From Chromera velia (Eukaryota; Sar; Chromeraceae), in assembly GCA_018398765.1 (NCBI GenBank), contig JAHBMJ010004633.1, positions 1-64,000 of the forward strand: a stretch of DNA of 64,000 bases, read 5' to 3'. The notes beneath the pieces are model-generated. The model did not search any database. It saw nothing but the letters and a program-made list of their open reading frames with translations, and was not told where the DNA came from. Position numbers and translations under genes: made by a program. Every line of letters begins with the position of its first letter. Positions within the stretch are counted from its first letter, which is position 1. Shown here piece by piece: positions 51,293-64,000 of this stretch.

Positions 51293-52712
51293 TGAGTGAG
51301 TGAGTGAGTGAGTGAGTGAGGCAGTGGGGGAACTCTCTACGCATGCAGGAGAGGAACCGACATTGGTTAATGTCCTTTCCTTTCTCTGACCTTTTCTATC
51401 TCTGTGCATATTTTGCAAAGCGGTATACTTGGTTGCATGGGCACAGGAGATAACACAATCACTCATTCATGCGCACACTCATGCGCATACAGAAAAGTCG
51501 AGCGATACAAGAGACATGCGTGTGTGTATTTTTCTGTGTATGGCTATGTGGGTGTAAATTTGGCTGTCTGTCTGTAGGTGTGTTTGCGAGTTGGTTGGTG
51601 TGTGTACGTGCGTCTTTCGTTTGTACATGCATCTTATGTGAGCGAGAGAGATAGAGGGGCTCCCCAAAGCATAAGGGGGGATTTTTCCCGGTTGTGTTCG
51701 ATTTCCGATTGTACCGGCGCATGCCTTTCTGTACGAGCCCAGCCTTTCTTTCTTTGTTGAAGACGAGGAGGAAGTTACAGTGCAGTCCAGGATGGTTGGT
51801 TTCTTTTCTTTTGCGTTTTCGGCCTGTCTGGTTCCTTTCCGAATCGAAAGGATGCCCATTCGTATTCAGAGAAATTATTCTTTTCGGTGCTGTCATTTTT
51901 TGAACACTTTTGATATTTCTATTGGTTTTAGTTGGAACGGTTTCAGCTCTGATCGTCTCTTGTCCTCCTCTCTGTCCCGTAAATCCTCCCTCCCACCCTA
52001 CCACCCTCCCTCCCTCCCTGCATGCAGACACGAAACTTTAGGTGAACCTAGAGGTGAACTCCTTCCGTCGACCCGACTTCTTGACCGTCAGAAAGACATA
52101 AGGGCAGCGTTCACATGCGAAAGGCACAAAAAGCAGAGAAATGCGGAAACAAAAAATGACGAACACTCCTGTTTGAGACGCATGAGTGAGCCGAGTCCAC
52201 TTGAAGGAGGATCATGAGCACCAATCAGCAGCATTATTATTATGCGCTGTAGATCCCACAATCAGAGCCTGAAAAGCTGACAACGAATCACCGAATGGTG
52301 TCAGAGACTCAAAGATAGAACCAGAAATAGAAATTTTCTTTTTGACAGTATTTTCAATTAATTAGTAAAATCACAAATTCGACTCGCAATGTACTTCAAT
52401 CGGTGTATTCATAAGAGCATAAACTTAGTTAAGGATTTAGATCTAGGCAAAAAAAATTATAAACAGTATGATTTTTAATGATTTCAACAGCTGAGTAGTA
52501 ATGTCATGTTTCTTTTGCAAAAGACTTTTGACTTCAATTTATAAACTATAACTTTAATAAGTTATATATATTAACTATGTTACGTACTAGTATTCTCTAG
52601 ATTATTTCGAGTCTGACAACTACAGTTTTAAGCTGATCTAAAGTTTGCTAGAGAGTTTAGTGGTTATTAATGGTATTAGTCACTAGGCATGTCACAGCAA
52701 AAAAAAAATGTA

Positions 52713-52760
<48 letters not shown>

Positions 52761-52901
52761 GTAATAATATCAACGAGTTATCAACTTTTTTTTTTGCTTG
52801 CAACACGTACCTTGCAACACCCGTGTAACAGCTAGAGAACAGTTGTTTTAGATAAAAAAAAAACTAGAAAAAAAAGTATCTGACAAAGTCACAAAGTGTT
52901 G
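51293..52901. other. Tail-to-tail spacer, first part, with AT-rich core
   Basis: Unique sequence up to about 52200. It is then AT-rich, with a (TA)n run at 52710-52760 and poly-A/T tracts to about 52865. Apart from the possible alternative last exon near 52028, I see no gene. Confidence 0.55.
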
Positions 52902-53185
52902 TGTACCATAATGATGATGCTAAACAGACATAAAGACTGTATAGAGGTGCACCTGGGGCTCGGCCGTCATTTAGAGTCCAAGGACTGTTAGATAGAGGAA
53001 TAGAACGAAAGCCAGACAAAGTACGTCACTCTTATCGATTGATTGAACGCATTGGATGAAGCGGATAAACGCGATAAGTCGAGGACGGATGAGGTAAATG
53101 CCCGGCGCGGCCCCGGATATGAATCCTGGCCCGGCAAAGCAAGAATGTAGACCGTGTGCGTGTCCCACAACCACAGCGGCATGCA
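52902..53185. repeat. Direct repeat flanking 1.3 kb, copy 1
   Basis: 284 bp beginning TGTACCATAATGATGATGC and ending GCGGCATGCAA. It recurs at 54511-54797 with scattered substitutions and small indels. TG...CA ends are possible, but the flanks show no matching target duplication. Confidence 0.8.
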
Positions 53186-54510
53186 ACATAGCTTCCTTTT
53201 TCATTTCTTTCTTTTTCTTGGCAGAAGCTAGAAGTAGTGACAAGACGACAATGAATGAACGAACTCGGATGAGTGAAAAAAGAAAAAGACAAGTTAGAAG
53301 GTATTTTTGCAAGACAATTTTATGATGGTAACAACGCATAATGCTGAGGAGAAGGGGCTGGAAAGGGACGGTCACGTTCGATCGACGGAAAGCACAATCA
53401 AGAGGTTCGGAGAAGGGAGATATGCACCGGATGTGCACGCAGAAAAAGAGATCATTGGTCAGAGGTGGGGAGATACATCAGCCTATGACAGGGATTGTAG
53501 CCACCTGCTAACAGAGCCTCTGGATGCGGGAGGTTATGGATGGAACCCATGCATGCCCACCCCACCTTACACACATATATGGAGGTCCGTGGCAAGGGGG
53601 ACCACTCGATAAAGAGTAAGAGATCGCGATTAAGTGCAAAGCAGGCAAGAGGAGGCCGGAGAGAATGAACGCGATTGAATGAAGGAAATAACAGACGGAA
53701 AGAGAAAAGGAGGGCAATCACATGCGAAGTTGTCCAATCACGTTACAAAACTCAATGAAGGGTGTCACTGAATGAAGAATGGGAGCCCTGACAAATTCGG
53801 CAGACAGAGAGAAAAGACAGCTGCATCAATGCGTAGAAAGATATAGTTTGTGCAAGTGCCAACAAAGGGTAATACACGTGGGATAGAAGCGGACGGATGG
53901 ACCACCCAGCCTGTCCGCCCCAACACAAACAGCAAGCCTTGGAAGAAATTGTGGACGGTGGACCACCGAGGCCGCCCAAATTGCTGGAGAGGATCCATTT
54001 GAAGAATTGGCGAGCTGCGGCATCATCCAGACACCCAAAGAATTGAGAGAAAGAAGTAGATGCTGAACTGCACATAAGGCGTTGAGGTTCGATGTTGGAT
54101 AAGGAGATGACCGAAGAAAGGGGAGCCGATGAGAGGCCTGGTTTGATCCAGGCGGCGGTTGCCGAGGGAAGAGAGGTTGATAGCGTGACATAGAGGGAGT
54201 GAGGAGAAGATCTCCGCATACCGGTTAAACGTTGTCAATTTTAAAAGGAGAGAAAGACGGAGTACAACCGAACGAGATGGTACAACTGAGAAAAGGATAC
54301 GCAGTGCGTCTGCACTTTGCAAAAAAGTTACATCGAGAATGAAGAAGCCATGGAGAGGGTAAAAGCAAAGGACAACATACGTTGAGGCAGTGGCTAGCAT
54401 CTTCGGAAATAGAGAGCAGAGGGGCATGACCCAGAGTCTCACACGAACAAGTCTGGTGAGTCTGTTTGAAAAAAAAGTGGATCGAATAAACCAGGTCCGG
54501 TACTATGTTA
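53186..54510 (-). mobile_element. Possible degenerate mobile-element interior
   Basis: 1.3 kb between two direct repeats. Several minus-strand frames (53752-54219, 54023-54442, 54225-54518) overlap in shifted phases, as in a decayed coding region. Two local motifs (CRICQGSHSSFSDTLH and CETLGH) loosely recall the Cys/His motifs near the C-terminus of retroelement polymerases. No catalytic motif is visible, so the class is unknown. Confidence 0.35.
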
Positions 54511-54797
54511 TGTACCATAATGATGATGCTAAACAGACATGAAGACTGTATAGAGGTGCACCCGGGGCTCGGCCGTCATTCAGAGTCCAAGGACTGTTAG
54601 ATAGAGGAAAAGAAAGAAAGCCAGACAAAGTACGTCACTCTTATCGATTGATCGAACGCATTGGACGAAGCGGATGAACGCGATATAGGTCGAGGACGGA
54701 TGAGGTAAACACCCGGCGCGGCCCCGGATATGAATCCTGGCCCGGCAAAGCGAGAATGTAGACCGTGTGCATGTCCCATAACCACGGCGGCACGCAA
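54511..54797. repeat. Direct repeat flanking 1.3 kb, copy 2
   Basis: 287 bp, the partner of 52902-53185. The AT-rich DNA at 54798-55337, with an (AATC)n run at 54979-55014, separates it from the transporter 3' end. Confidence 0.8.
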
Positions 54798-54976
54798 TAC
54801 AAAGAGAGTTATTTATTTTTTTTTCCTGTGATACCGCTAGATTAGTCATTTCTTCAGCAGTTTGCCTAGCATCACGAAAGACAATCTGAGTCTATCTGAG
54901 TCATTCTAGACGATGTCACAATGGTGTATGTAGGTTAACCTGACTAAATCAACTAGTAAATCAATGCATGATCATG

Positions 54977-55007
<31 letters not shown>

Positions 55008-55337
55008 CCAATCAATGATAATGACAACTTGAATCATGTATACAACAAAAAGGCTAAAAAAAAAATAATAATTAATATAAGAATTAATGAAACACTGCAG
55101 AATTTCTACTATAGAATTTCTATAAAATATATAGTCTTTGAACCTAGCTTTAAACTGTTTTTCTAGCCGTTTTTCTTTATTTTGCAACCGTTTCTTAAAT
55201 AGTGCTATCCTATGCCAATCGGAGGCTAATTCTGTGCTATGAAATATCAACTAGAACGCCAGGGTTCCGGTTAAGGAACTATTAAAGGAAATTTCTACTA
55301 AAAAAAGTCCAGATGAAGGTCTGTGACCAGTTCTGAT

Positions 55338-58300
55338 TCAACTATTAGGCATCCATTCAGCTTTATGTTGTGCGAGGGAAGACCTCCGCTCTTTCGACCC
55401 TTGCCTCGCGATGCCTTCAATGCTGTCACCTCCATAGTCCCCGCCCCGCGAGGGCGAACGCAGAGAGTGCTGTCGTGAGGGCGTGACGTGCCTTAGGACG
55501 TCCCGGCTTGACTGCGGAACTGGCAACACCGTGTGCCCTCCTCCATCGGCTACTCCGACTTCCTCCTCCATTAGCCTTGCGTGGTGGGGAGCCTCTCGGT
55601 CTCGTGAGGGGGATCTCGACAGCGTAGTCAGATCTCTGCTTATCGGCGTCAGCTGGTTTTTTATCACTCCCTGAGAATCCATTCAATAAGCAAAAACACA
55701 TGCAGACAAGACACGCCTCAGAAAAACCGCACCCCAACAGAACATTCTGTGGTCCGTGCAAAAAGCCGCACAATTGCCCGTCAGACACACTGGAAGGAAG
55801 CATGACAATGATGTTCTTGTCTCCTTTGGACTGCACCGTAAAAAAAAAGAAGGCAGGTAGGCAGAAGCACAAACAAGCACCCCGGCCGGCTGCCAAGCAA
55901 GCAAGTCCGGGTCGATAGGGAAGGCCTAAACTTTCTTCTTTTTTTTCCTTCTGCTCACTGAAGAAGAAGAAGTGGTCGAAAGGTAAGGGCACGCCGCCAC
56001 CACACCATTGCCTCCCTCCCCCCCTCTCTAACCTTTCTGGGGACCATGAAGACAGCGAAGACCTGATCGAGGGCAAAGAGGTCCGCCTGCAAAAGGCTAT
56101 CTCAGAAAAAGAAGACATATACATTTGTATGCATATGGATACGTATGATTCACCCCTCTCTCCTTCTCTCTCTCTCTATGTGTGTGTGTGTGTGTGTGTG
56201 TGCGTGCGTGAAGGGCACCCATCTGAAGCAGATTCTATTTCGAACGGGAAAGAGAAGAAAAACCTCCTGTGGAAGCCCGAGGAGATGCAGAGGACAAAGT
56301 CCCGGGAGGGACGGAGAGAAAAGCAGCGGGGCGAAAGAAAATTAAGAATACAACGACGGAATGAAGGAAGGAAGGAAGGAAGGAAGGAAGGGACGGTTCA
56401 GATGACTGCATGCTCGATAGACAAAAACAATATCCAGACTGCCATTCCCCTCCGCATCTTCTCCACATGCAGCTGCATGGCCCATAAAGAGATAGATGCT
56501 TTGCCCTGAAACCCATGCATCCATCTGGATTCCACTCCACATCTTCTCCCTGATGGAACCCTCCCTCTCTTGCAAGACACACGGACGGACCCGCACAGGC
56601 GTGGGGTGGGGTGTGTACATCATGGTGATGAACGTGCCGAGAATCGCGAGGACGCACGAGATCAGCAAAACCAGACTCCGACTCGCCCAGTCGAGAACAA
56701 CCCAGCCTGGTCAAGTGGGACACACACACAAAAACCAAACACACGTAAGCATGTACAACACATGAATACACTACACACGCGCAAATGCCCTCAGGGAAAT
56801 CTTACAGTGTGTATAACTTTAACGTGCCGCCCGGTGTGTCTAAAAAATGTCTCTATTGCAGAAGCACACCCTCCTTTAGGTGAGCGCCTTATTGGCGGCT
56901 CGCTCAAGCAGAAGGACTTTGAGCATCACGCACAAAGTTAATTTTTATGCGAATTTTTAACTTTTAGGGCCTTCGACTTGGCTGAGCTGTCCTCTGAGGA
57001 CACACAAACTTTTCAAAAACTTATCATCGCTCGCGAATGCGCGCGAGCAAACGTCCACATACGAAAACACAAAAAAGAGGCAAGGAGAAGAACACAAGAC
57101 GCTTACTCGATCCATCCATCGAGAAGTAACTGTCCACCCTTTACATGTGCGCGGAGAAGGAAAGTGTACGCATGCATGCAAGGAATGCAAGCGTCCATCA
57201 TTCAAACACCGCAGCTGGGGACCTACCAGCCACTGACTGAGTAACGATCCAAAATTGATGGACGAAAAAAAGGGAAAAGGAGGGGAGAAACGAACTGACC
57301 CAAAAGCAGACCCAAGACCGCACCAAGACGAGCGTACAGAAATGAAACTCCACAGAAAGTTGCTCGAAACTGCAAAAAACAGACAACCAGAGAGAGGGAA
57401 AGAAAATTAGACAAGCAGAAGAGAAGAGAACAAATAGGTACGCTTTCCTTTCTCTTCCTCTCCCCATTTGTTTCTTTTTCTCCCTTGGCTCGTGAATGAA
57501 TCCCAGGCAAGATGAAGCCAGGGAGACAGACAGACAAGAAGAACTTCTCAGTGGCCCAGCTTGATCTCACCAGAAATTGATAGAAATGATAGAAAAAAAA
57601 AGCAAGCACAAAACGAGACTGCAACAGAGACAGAGAGACTATCAAAAAAGAAGAGCGGTCGCTATTCGACCCGCCCACCCGCGTGTGAAAGTTCTCCAGG
57701 GACACCACGAAAGCCGTCAGGTTGGGGGCAAATGTGAAAAAACTGCAAGCAAGCAGGCAAGCAGGCACGCAGACAGACAGACAGTCAGACAGGAAGATTA
57801 TGTTGATGACGATTTGAACACACCGCCCCTTCACTGCTGTTGGCAGAGAGGGATGCAGGGGAGGAGATCGAGCGCAGGTTTGCGCCTAAAATCAAGCACA
57901 GAGCAACGGAGGCACTACCTACACATGAGAAAGACACGGCCTTGCAAGTGAACAAAATACGTAGACTGGCAAAAGCATACACACGTGTCCCCTCACTGAT
58001 CAGGGGGAGGAAAAGATAGACGCTGAAGTATCGCACAGAATGACAGAAACGTCAGGTTGCGCGTTTCCATGGTTGACAAAATCAACGGGTCGAAGGGCGG
58101 CCAAACAGCTGGACGGATCGAACGAGAAAGGCAGGGGGTCGAGAGAGAAAAAAGGGACCCCAGAGGACGAACAGGAACAGTAGGTGACAAACATTGTGTG
58201 TGTGTGTGTCTGCGGGGGGCGGGGGCGGGGATGGTTTTTTTTTTACGGTCTGTCTTTTCTCAAGGCCAATTTCAATTGCCGCCAGAGATATGTGCAGATT

Positions 58301-59493
58301 TGTCCCTGCTTTTTTTTGGCATGTCGTGACTTTACCTCGTTACTGACTGACTCACCGAAAAAGAGAGTCATAGAGCAGAGAGGCGCCCAAGAAGTCACTC
58401 ATCCGGTGAGGCCGTGGAATGCTGTGAAGAAGGAAGAGAGAGAGATCAAGCACACAAAGGGGGCGACACACACTCACATACAAAGCCGTCAGATCTGCTT
58501 TTTCTGCATGAATACTGATCCATAATGGAGCCACCTCGCAGAGAGGAGATGGGCTTTCGATGTTCTTTTACTTTCCTTGTTCCTTTCTCTGATTGTTTCT
58601 TCCTTCCTTTTGTCCTTCCTTCCTTCCTTCCTTCCTTCCCTCCTTCCTTCCTTCCTTCCCACCCTTCTCCTGTTTTGAGATTACTCCTTTGCAGAATGAT
58701 ATTGAAACACTGATATGTAGGACATTAGAAAGAGCCTCAGTGGTCGACGCCGATCTACGTTTCACCAAGAGTGCCCGTCACAACCGATCAACAGGAATCG
58801 CTCTTCTTTCCCGACCTCGAGACCTACTTCAGCTGTCCTCACAGGAAGCAGACAAAAGAGACTGAAGGGATAAGTGACTGACTGACGGACCTCTGGATGG
58901 TCAAGGCAAGTCCGAAATAGCAGAACGCAAGAACCGTGAACCCCAGAAGTTGCAGCTGCATGTCGGAAGGGAAGGAAAAGGCAGACAGCGAAGAGAGATC
59001 GAAAACGCACACGATAGATGTACTTGCACATGCATGTCAGAGTCACACACACCCCCAATTGTGTCAGGGGCTGAAAGGAAGAAAGGCGAAAGGTCCGTCC
59101 AGGGGGCACACGGCCCCAGTGCACAAACAATTACAGGGACCACATCAATCAAATTTGGGCCCTGAATCCCCTTCTCCCTGGCTGTTTTTCATTTCTTTCG
59201 AGGCCGTTCGATGTGATGGGGAACGCCCCTTTCTTTCACAGTGCACCAGATCGGCGGCCCACCCTTTTCGGCGCAATCTTCTTGATCATCACGATAGCCA
59301 ACAGATAGCCCACGAAAGAGACACCCACGACGACTGCAAAGAAAAAGACGCAAAGGACATGCATGATGCCTTCATGAATGGGTGTACACATATACATATA
59401 TACGTTCATGTGCGCAACGGTACACAGAGCGGAGAGAGAGGACGATCAAAAGACGCATCACAAGAGGAAGGCCCACCACGACTGCGCGCGGAC

Positions 59494-59572
<79 letters not shown>

Positions 59573-62435
59573 GGGAAAGAGGGAGAGAGGGAGAGAGGGA
59601 AAGAGGGAGAGAGGGAAAGAGGGAGAGGGAGGAAGAGCACACCGAAGACGCGCGATTCACCGAAGACGCGCGATTCAAATGCAGAACAAAAGACAAAAAC
59701 CGAGAGAAGAGAAGAGAAGAGAAGAGAAGAGATAAGAGCAAAAACTCGACACGACAACAGCGGGTGCACAGATCATCTGGAGGGATACGAGCGGTCTGTT
59801 TGGATTGAAGGGAGTGGACGCTTCTGTACTTAATTGCTCAAATAGGCCGGCCACAGGCCCACCCACCCACCCATTGAAGTCAGGTGCTTGTCGAATGCAT
59901 TTGCCACTCCTCTCAGTCTGTGTACGAGAAGGAAGTGAAAGATCCCGTTCCCGTAGAAAATAAAATCAAAAATCGCCCACGGCACGCAGGACCCCACGAT
60001 GTACTTCTGGGTGTTCGAGAGGTAGGCCAGAGAGAGCTGCAGAAAGGAAAGGAAAGAAAAGGAAACGAAAGGAAAGGAAAAGGAAGCCAAGCCGCCCGCC
60101 TGGTCTGCTGTTGTGCATACGGACAGATGAGTTGAACAGCAGCTGGAAGAAAAATCTGCAGACCTTCATTTGTGACCGACACATATTGATGGATTTTTGT
60201 GGGATCCGGATTGCACAACTCAACTCATTATGGATAGAGAAGTATATAGAGCCGCTCATGTTTCCCTTACTGCAAAGAAAAAAAAGGAAACGCTTCCAAC
60301 CCAACCGAACAGACCGACCTTCACATGTGACCGCAACGAGAGCTCGGCCACTGTTCTGTGTCCCCTCCGCTCAGCGTGATGCTCCAGTTGCGACTCCCCT
60401 CTTCCCCCCCAACCTCCCCCGTCTCCCATTCTCGCAGTCGGCAGGGGACTCGGGGCAGGGGAGATAAGAGGCGGAGGCATGATGGCGTTGGAAGCATTGG
60501 GAGACGCCGGCACCCTGTGTTGCCATCCCTGTCCGTGCCCTTCCCTCACCCCATTTCCGTTGCCTACACCAGTAAGCACTGGATGTCCGTCTGCCCCGTG
60601 CCCCCACTCCCTGGCCCTCTCATGGGAGACAGGCGGTCTCGGCTTGAAGTGTTGCCGTGCCGCCCAGATCTCTGTCTCTTCACAACATGTGGTCAACACC
60701 ACGCAAGCCACAAGGAGAGGAACAGCACCGCACATCACCACCGCACTGCAATGGGCATGCATCGATGTGCACTTTTATGTTTCGATGTAGAAAAGATTTT
60801 GAAGTACGCATTTGGAAGCGTGTGTCGAGATCAGGTTGCTGCTTTTATACATGGGCGAATCAACATGATGGAAAGGAAGGGAAAGAGAGAAGAAGGAAGA
60901 GCTCCACAATAAGAATCGAGCCAGGACCCCGTACGGTTCTCTTTTTCCTTTGTGTTTGAAGCTTTTGCACATGCTTGGAAGGTCCCGTGGACACTGTTTG
61001 TCTGTCTGTCTGTCTGTCCTTTTTTCGTCAAAAGCTGGAGCATGAGTGTCTGGCAAGGGGAAGCCCCGATGGCATGAAGGGCTCCAGGATCCATGGTGAA
61101 ACAGGCACGGGAGGGAAACAGGCAAGCCGACAGCGGGATGTATCAAAATAAAAGACCAAATGATGCATCAACAGGTCAAACAAGCATCTCTCCTCCAATC
61201 TTTATTGCCTGACTCACGTCCAAAGAGCCGAATCGTTGTGGGGCGTTCTCGAGATGGTCATCAAAATCAAAAGGAGGGCTCTCGTGGAAATCTGAGCCAA
61301 CCCTGCATATCATGCGGGGACACAAGAAGCAAAAAATGCAAATACGGTCCCACTAGTCAGAAATAGACAAATTTTCTCATGCACCTCGCAGACCCCATGC
61401 ACTCAAGGTGAGTGGAACGAAATGCACTTTTGAGCTCCAATAAGGAGCTCCGTGACATGCAAACGGCAACTGTGTTTCTTGCTCACATGTTCGTGTCTTC
61501 GGACTTTGTTATGCCTGTGTGCATGTAGCTAGAATCGATGTATGTGTGCGTGCGTCTGTCTACGTACGTGTGTACGCATCGATGAATGAATGAATGAATG
61601 ATCCACCTTGGCACGCCACAAGGAAGCCCATGCCGACGTGCCGGTGCTTGCTGCGTAAGGACTCCACGGAGAGAGACCCGAGAGCGGGGTGGAGGGCCCC
61701 CACAAGAACGGCACCTGCCACAGAGAGAAAGAGAAAGAGGTAGAGAGAGAGGAGAGAGAGAAAGACCAGGAGGGTGGAGGCGTCAAAGAGAAGGAGAAGG
61801 AGAAGGAGAAGGAATTTGAGCAAGAAAATAAAAACTCTGAAAAGAAAAGGGAATCGAAGAAGCAGCAGGCAACCCATGAACAAAAATTCGGTCCCAAGAA
61901 ATCCATTCAATGTGACACACAATGACTGACAGACAATGATTGACTGACTGTCTGACTGACTGGAGGACACTCTGTGTGTCCCTCTCTCTTCTTGCATCTT
62001 TAGATTTTCATTTCTTTGCATCAGGGGTAAATCAAAACGTTTGAGCAAACAGAGAAGCATGGACAGACCGAAAAAATGACTTTCATCCAGACCTGTAATC
62101 CTTTCTTTGCAATCTTTTGTAAGAGTCTTTTCTTTCTTTCTTTCTTTCTTTCTTCACGTCCAAAAGGCTTGAACCTTTTTTCGTCCTGTGGGAGGGATCT
62201 GTCCTTTTTAAACTTATTTCTTTGGCTTCCGCCATTCATCCACTGACAGACAGACAGACAGACTATATGTTTCTTCTTCTTCTCCCTCCTTTTCAGACAG
62301 ACAGACTCACCGACCCGCTGTGCTTTGCAGAACGACGACACCAAAAATGTTCAGGAAAGGTGAGAACAACGACACCGCCATGAGGGTCGCAGAAAAGATC
62401 AGACAGGATCGCTTTCTGCAGGAAGAAGAAAGGAG

Positions 62436-62478
<43 letters not shown>

Positions 62479-63917
62479 AGAGAGAGAGAGAGAGAGAGAG
62501 ACATCCATCTCTCAGCACACACACACACACACACAGACACACACACGCACGCACACACACATACACACACACATACACACCCACACACACACACTGACAC
62601 ACTCACACACACACACAAAACAACAGAAGAAGAAAGAGTCTGCAGGAAAGCAACCACGCCACGCCAAGCCAAGCACCACTGTGCACACCTGTCGATCCAC
62701 CAGCTCTGCTTCCATCCATGCGTGCCGCACTTTCCCTCCACATTGCGTGCATGGGTTCATCAGTGCATCGATCTTTTGTATGGTGGGGAGAAAGGGAAAA
62801 AAAGAAAACGAAAGGTGTGCCTCTCTCTCTCTCTCTCTCTACCTTCCAATCAGATCTGCGATCACACCGCCGAATAGACCCCCAACGCCCTGCAACAAGA
62901 AACACAAAAAAACAGCGCACCAAAAGTGCATACACCACATGAATCATGCACTAAATGCAGATAGATTCATATTTTCTTTGCACATGCCCACCCTGAAGTA
63001 CAAAAGACCAAAAGGAGAGCCGAACGCCCGTCCAATTTAGTCCTTTCCATTCCCTTCCATAGGAAGATCGTGTGAGAATCTTTCAACGTTCTGGAGACCA
63101 CACTTATGTTCCTCTGACAAGCAGTGCGTGCACAGGGGGGCTGACTTCCTAAACCCCTGAACACCCAGTACATATATCTGTCTGTCTGTCTGTCTGTCTT
63201 GTCAGAAAAGGAAGGAAAGGAAAAGAAAGAACATTTAGTCTGTCTGACCTGTGCTGCAAAATGTGAAAGCATCATCACTCGAATGAACCAATGCCTCTGT
63301 ACGCTCTCCTCGCCCCACTCCACTGCAACAGCATCCGGTTCCCCCTCACGCTTTCCACCCCCTGCCTGCTTTGCCGGAATCAATCCTTCGCCAGACAACC
63401 TCCGTATCCCTCGACGCAAAATCTCCACCAAGTCATCCCCTCCTCCATCCCCAGCTCTCCAAGAAGACAAACCTCCAGGCCTCCCCCCCTTATTCTCTTC
63501 TCCATCAGACTTCCGATTTTCCCCTTTTTTTGTTCGTCTGACTGATGACGTTTCGTCGTCTCCATTCACCGTCTCTTCGACCTCTTCTGTCCACACGGAA
63601 GCCGTCTCCCATCCTTCCCTGAGGTCATCTCTAGACTCCACGTCTACCTCCACCCCCACGCCCAGCACCGACAACGAAGACTGCTCACCTAACAGCACCT
63701 TCTCCTCAACATCCAACAACTCTCCCTCGTCCCGACCCACGAACCCCAACAAGCTTCGGCGATGCACAGTCGCATTGTCACTCTCTTCTCCCTCCTGACC
63801 CTCTCCATCTCTCCCCCCGTCTCCACCTTCCCCTTCTTCTGCCGTCTCTACCAGCTGCTGCTGCTCTCCGTGGGACCGTGCCGCTCTGATGACATCAGCA
63901 GACGACGGTCCGATCAT
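55338..63917 (-). CDS. MFS transporter resembling phosphate:H+ symporters (Pho84/PHS type), 5' end beyond window
   Basis: Minus-strand gene running off the right edge. Exons I can support, in coding order: 63249 to at least 63917, 62843-62889, 62315-62415, 61607-61714, (one near 61030-61090), 59871-60036, 59263-59333, 58891-58955, 57791-57836, 57679-57742, 57300-57369, 56591-56706, 56033-56086, 55338-55670. Diagnostic MFS signature: GVIADLIGRKRS between TM2 and TM3. TM4-TM5 are VLQSTAGAVLVGALHPALGS and GMGFLVACQ. The second half has KYIVGSCVPWAIFDFIFYGN (TM7) and FFTFAPNLTAFVVSLENF followed by HTR|FRATFCG, which parallels the FGPN...PTRxRxTxHG block of phosphate symporters. TM12 is LVLLISCVLAILGTFITMMY. 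A Ser/Arg/Gly-rich cytosolic tail closes it. Oddity: a glutamate-rich stretch of about 200 residues precedes TM2. Unresolved: 60037-61606 (TM5-6 and central loop), and 57837-58890, where phases do not match and a small exon must be missing. Confidence 0.65.
62445..62616. repeat. (GA)n/(AC)n microsatellite
   Basis: (AG)n followed by (AC)n in the transporter intron between the 62315-62415 and 62843-62889 exons. Similar arrays lie at 59501-59630 in another intron of the same gene. Confidence 0.95.
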
Positions 63918-63929
63918 CCCCCCCCCCCC

Positions 63930-63944
63930 NNNNNNNNNNNNNNN
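63930..63944. other. Assembly gap (15 N) in a poly-C tract
   Basis: The gap interrupts the minus-strand frame just upstream of the first visible Met of the acidic transporter exon, so the true start of that exon cannot be placed. Confidence 0.95.
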
Positions 63945-64000
63945 CCCCGCTGTTGAGGTCCAGAGGGAACAAGGCGACCGACGAGATGTGCCAAGAGCAC

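Noticed and set aside
56235-56590. Continuation of the transporter TM12 frame to about 56342
   Set aside because: The donor CGG|GTCCGT after 56591 leads in phase to the 56033-56086 and 55338-55670 exons. The continuation loses membrane character and passes into a (GGAA)n repeat.
63199-63798. 199-codon plus-strand frame rich in Ser/Pro
   Set aside because: It is the antisense of the acidic transporter exon, whose minus-strand frame joins in phase to the MFS signature exon.

Overview
The window is nuclear DNA of an intron-rich eukaryote. Its genes are broken into many short exons with GT...AG introns, and the introns and spacers are full of microsatellites. The gene set (a eukaryotic-type glycogen debranching enzyme, a secreted subtilase, a Cys-loop-receptor-like channel, a Pho84-like transporter), the mid-range GC, the long introns and the strong TGCAG bias at 3' splice sites fit an alveolate. 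A chromerid alga such as Chromera velia is my best guess; this is inference, not a database match.

Layout. 1-8.4 kb holds repeats: a (TTTC)n block, degenerate tandem arrays and one complete non-autonomous LTR element (2443-4938) with a 4-bp target duplication. Seven genes follow on strictly alternating strands: a small two-TM protein (-, 8508-9518); the 30-exon debranching enzyme (+, 10216-27616); a pentameric ligand-gated-channel-like gene (-, 30880-38512); a secreted subtilase (+, 39831-42888); a four-TM protein (-, 46766-47985); a small RIIa-like plus SAM-like protein (+, 48727-51292); and an MFS transporter of the phosphate:H+ symporter type (-, 55338 to beyond the right edge).

Every head-to-head spacer (9.5-10.2, 38.5-39.8, 48.0-48.7 kb) is compact and contains a very GC-rich block and TGCATGCA palindromes. 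Every tail-to-tail spacer contains AT-rich, repeat-bearing DNA. The genes do not form one pathway, but each divergent pair could share a bidirectional promoter.

Main points of interest: a glycogen-binding (AMPK-beta/CBM48-like) module carried on a single exon inside the debranching enzyme; an altered C-terminal motif in the glucosidase half of the same protein; a probable protist Cys-loop-type channel; an acidic domain ahead of the transporter's TM2; and an LTR pair whose 11 differences are all transitions. All exon models were built by hand from reading frame, splice sites and recalled family motifs; unresolved junctions are stated.
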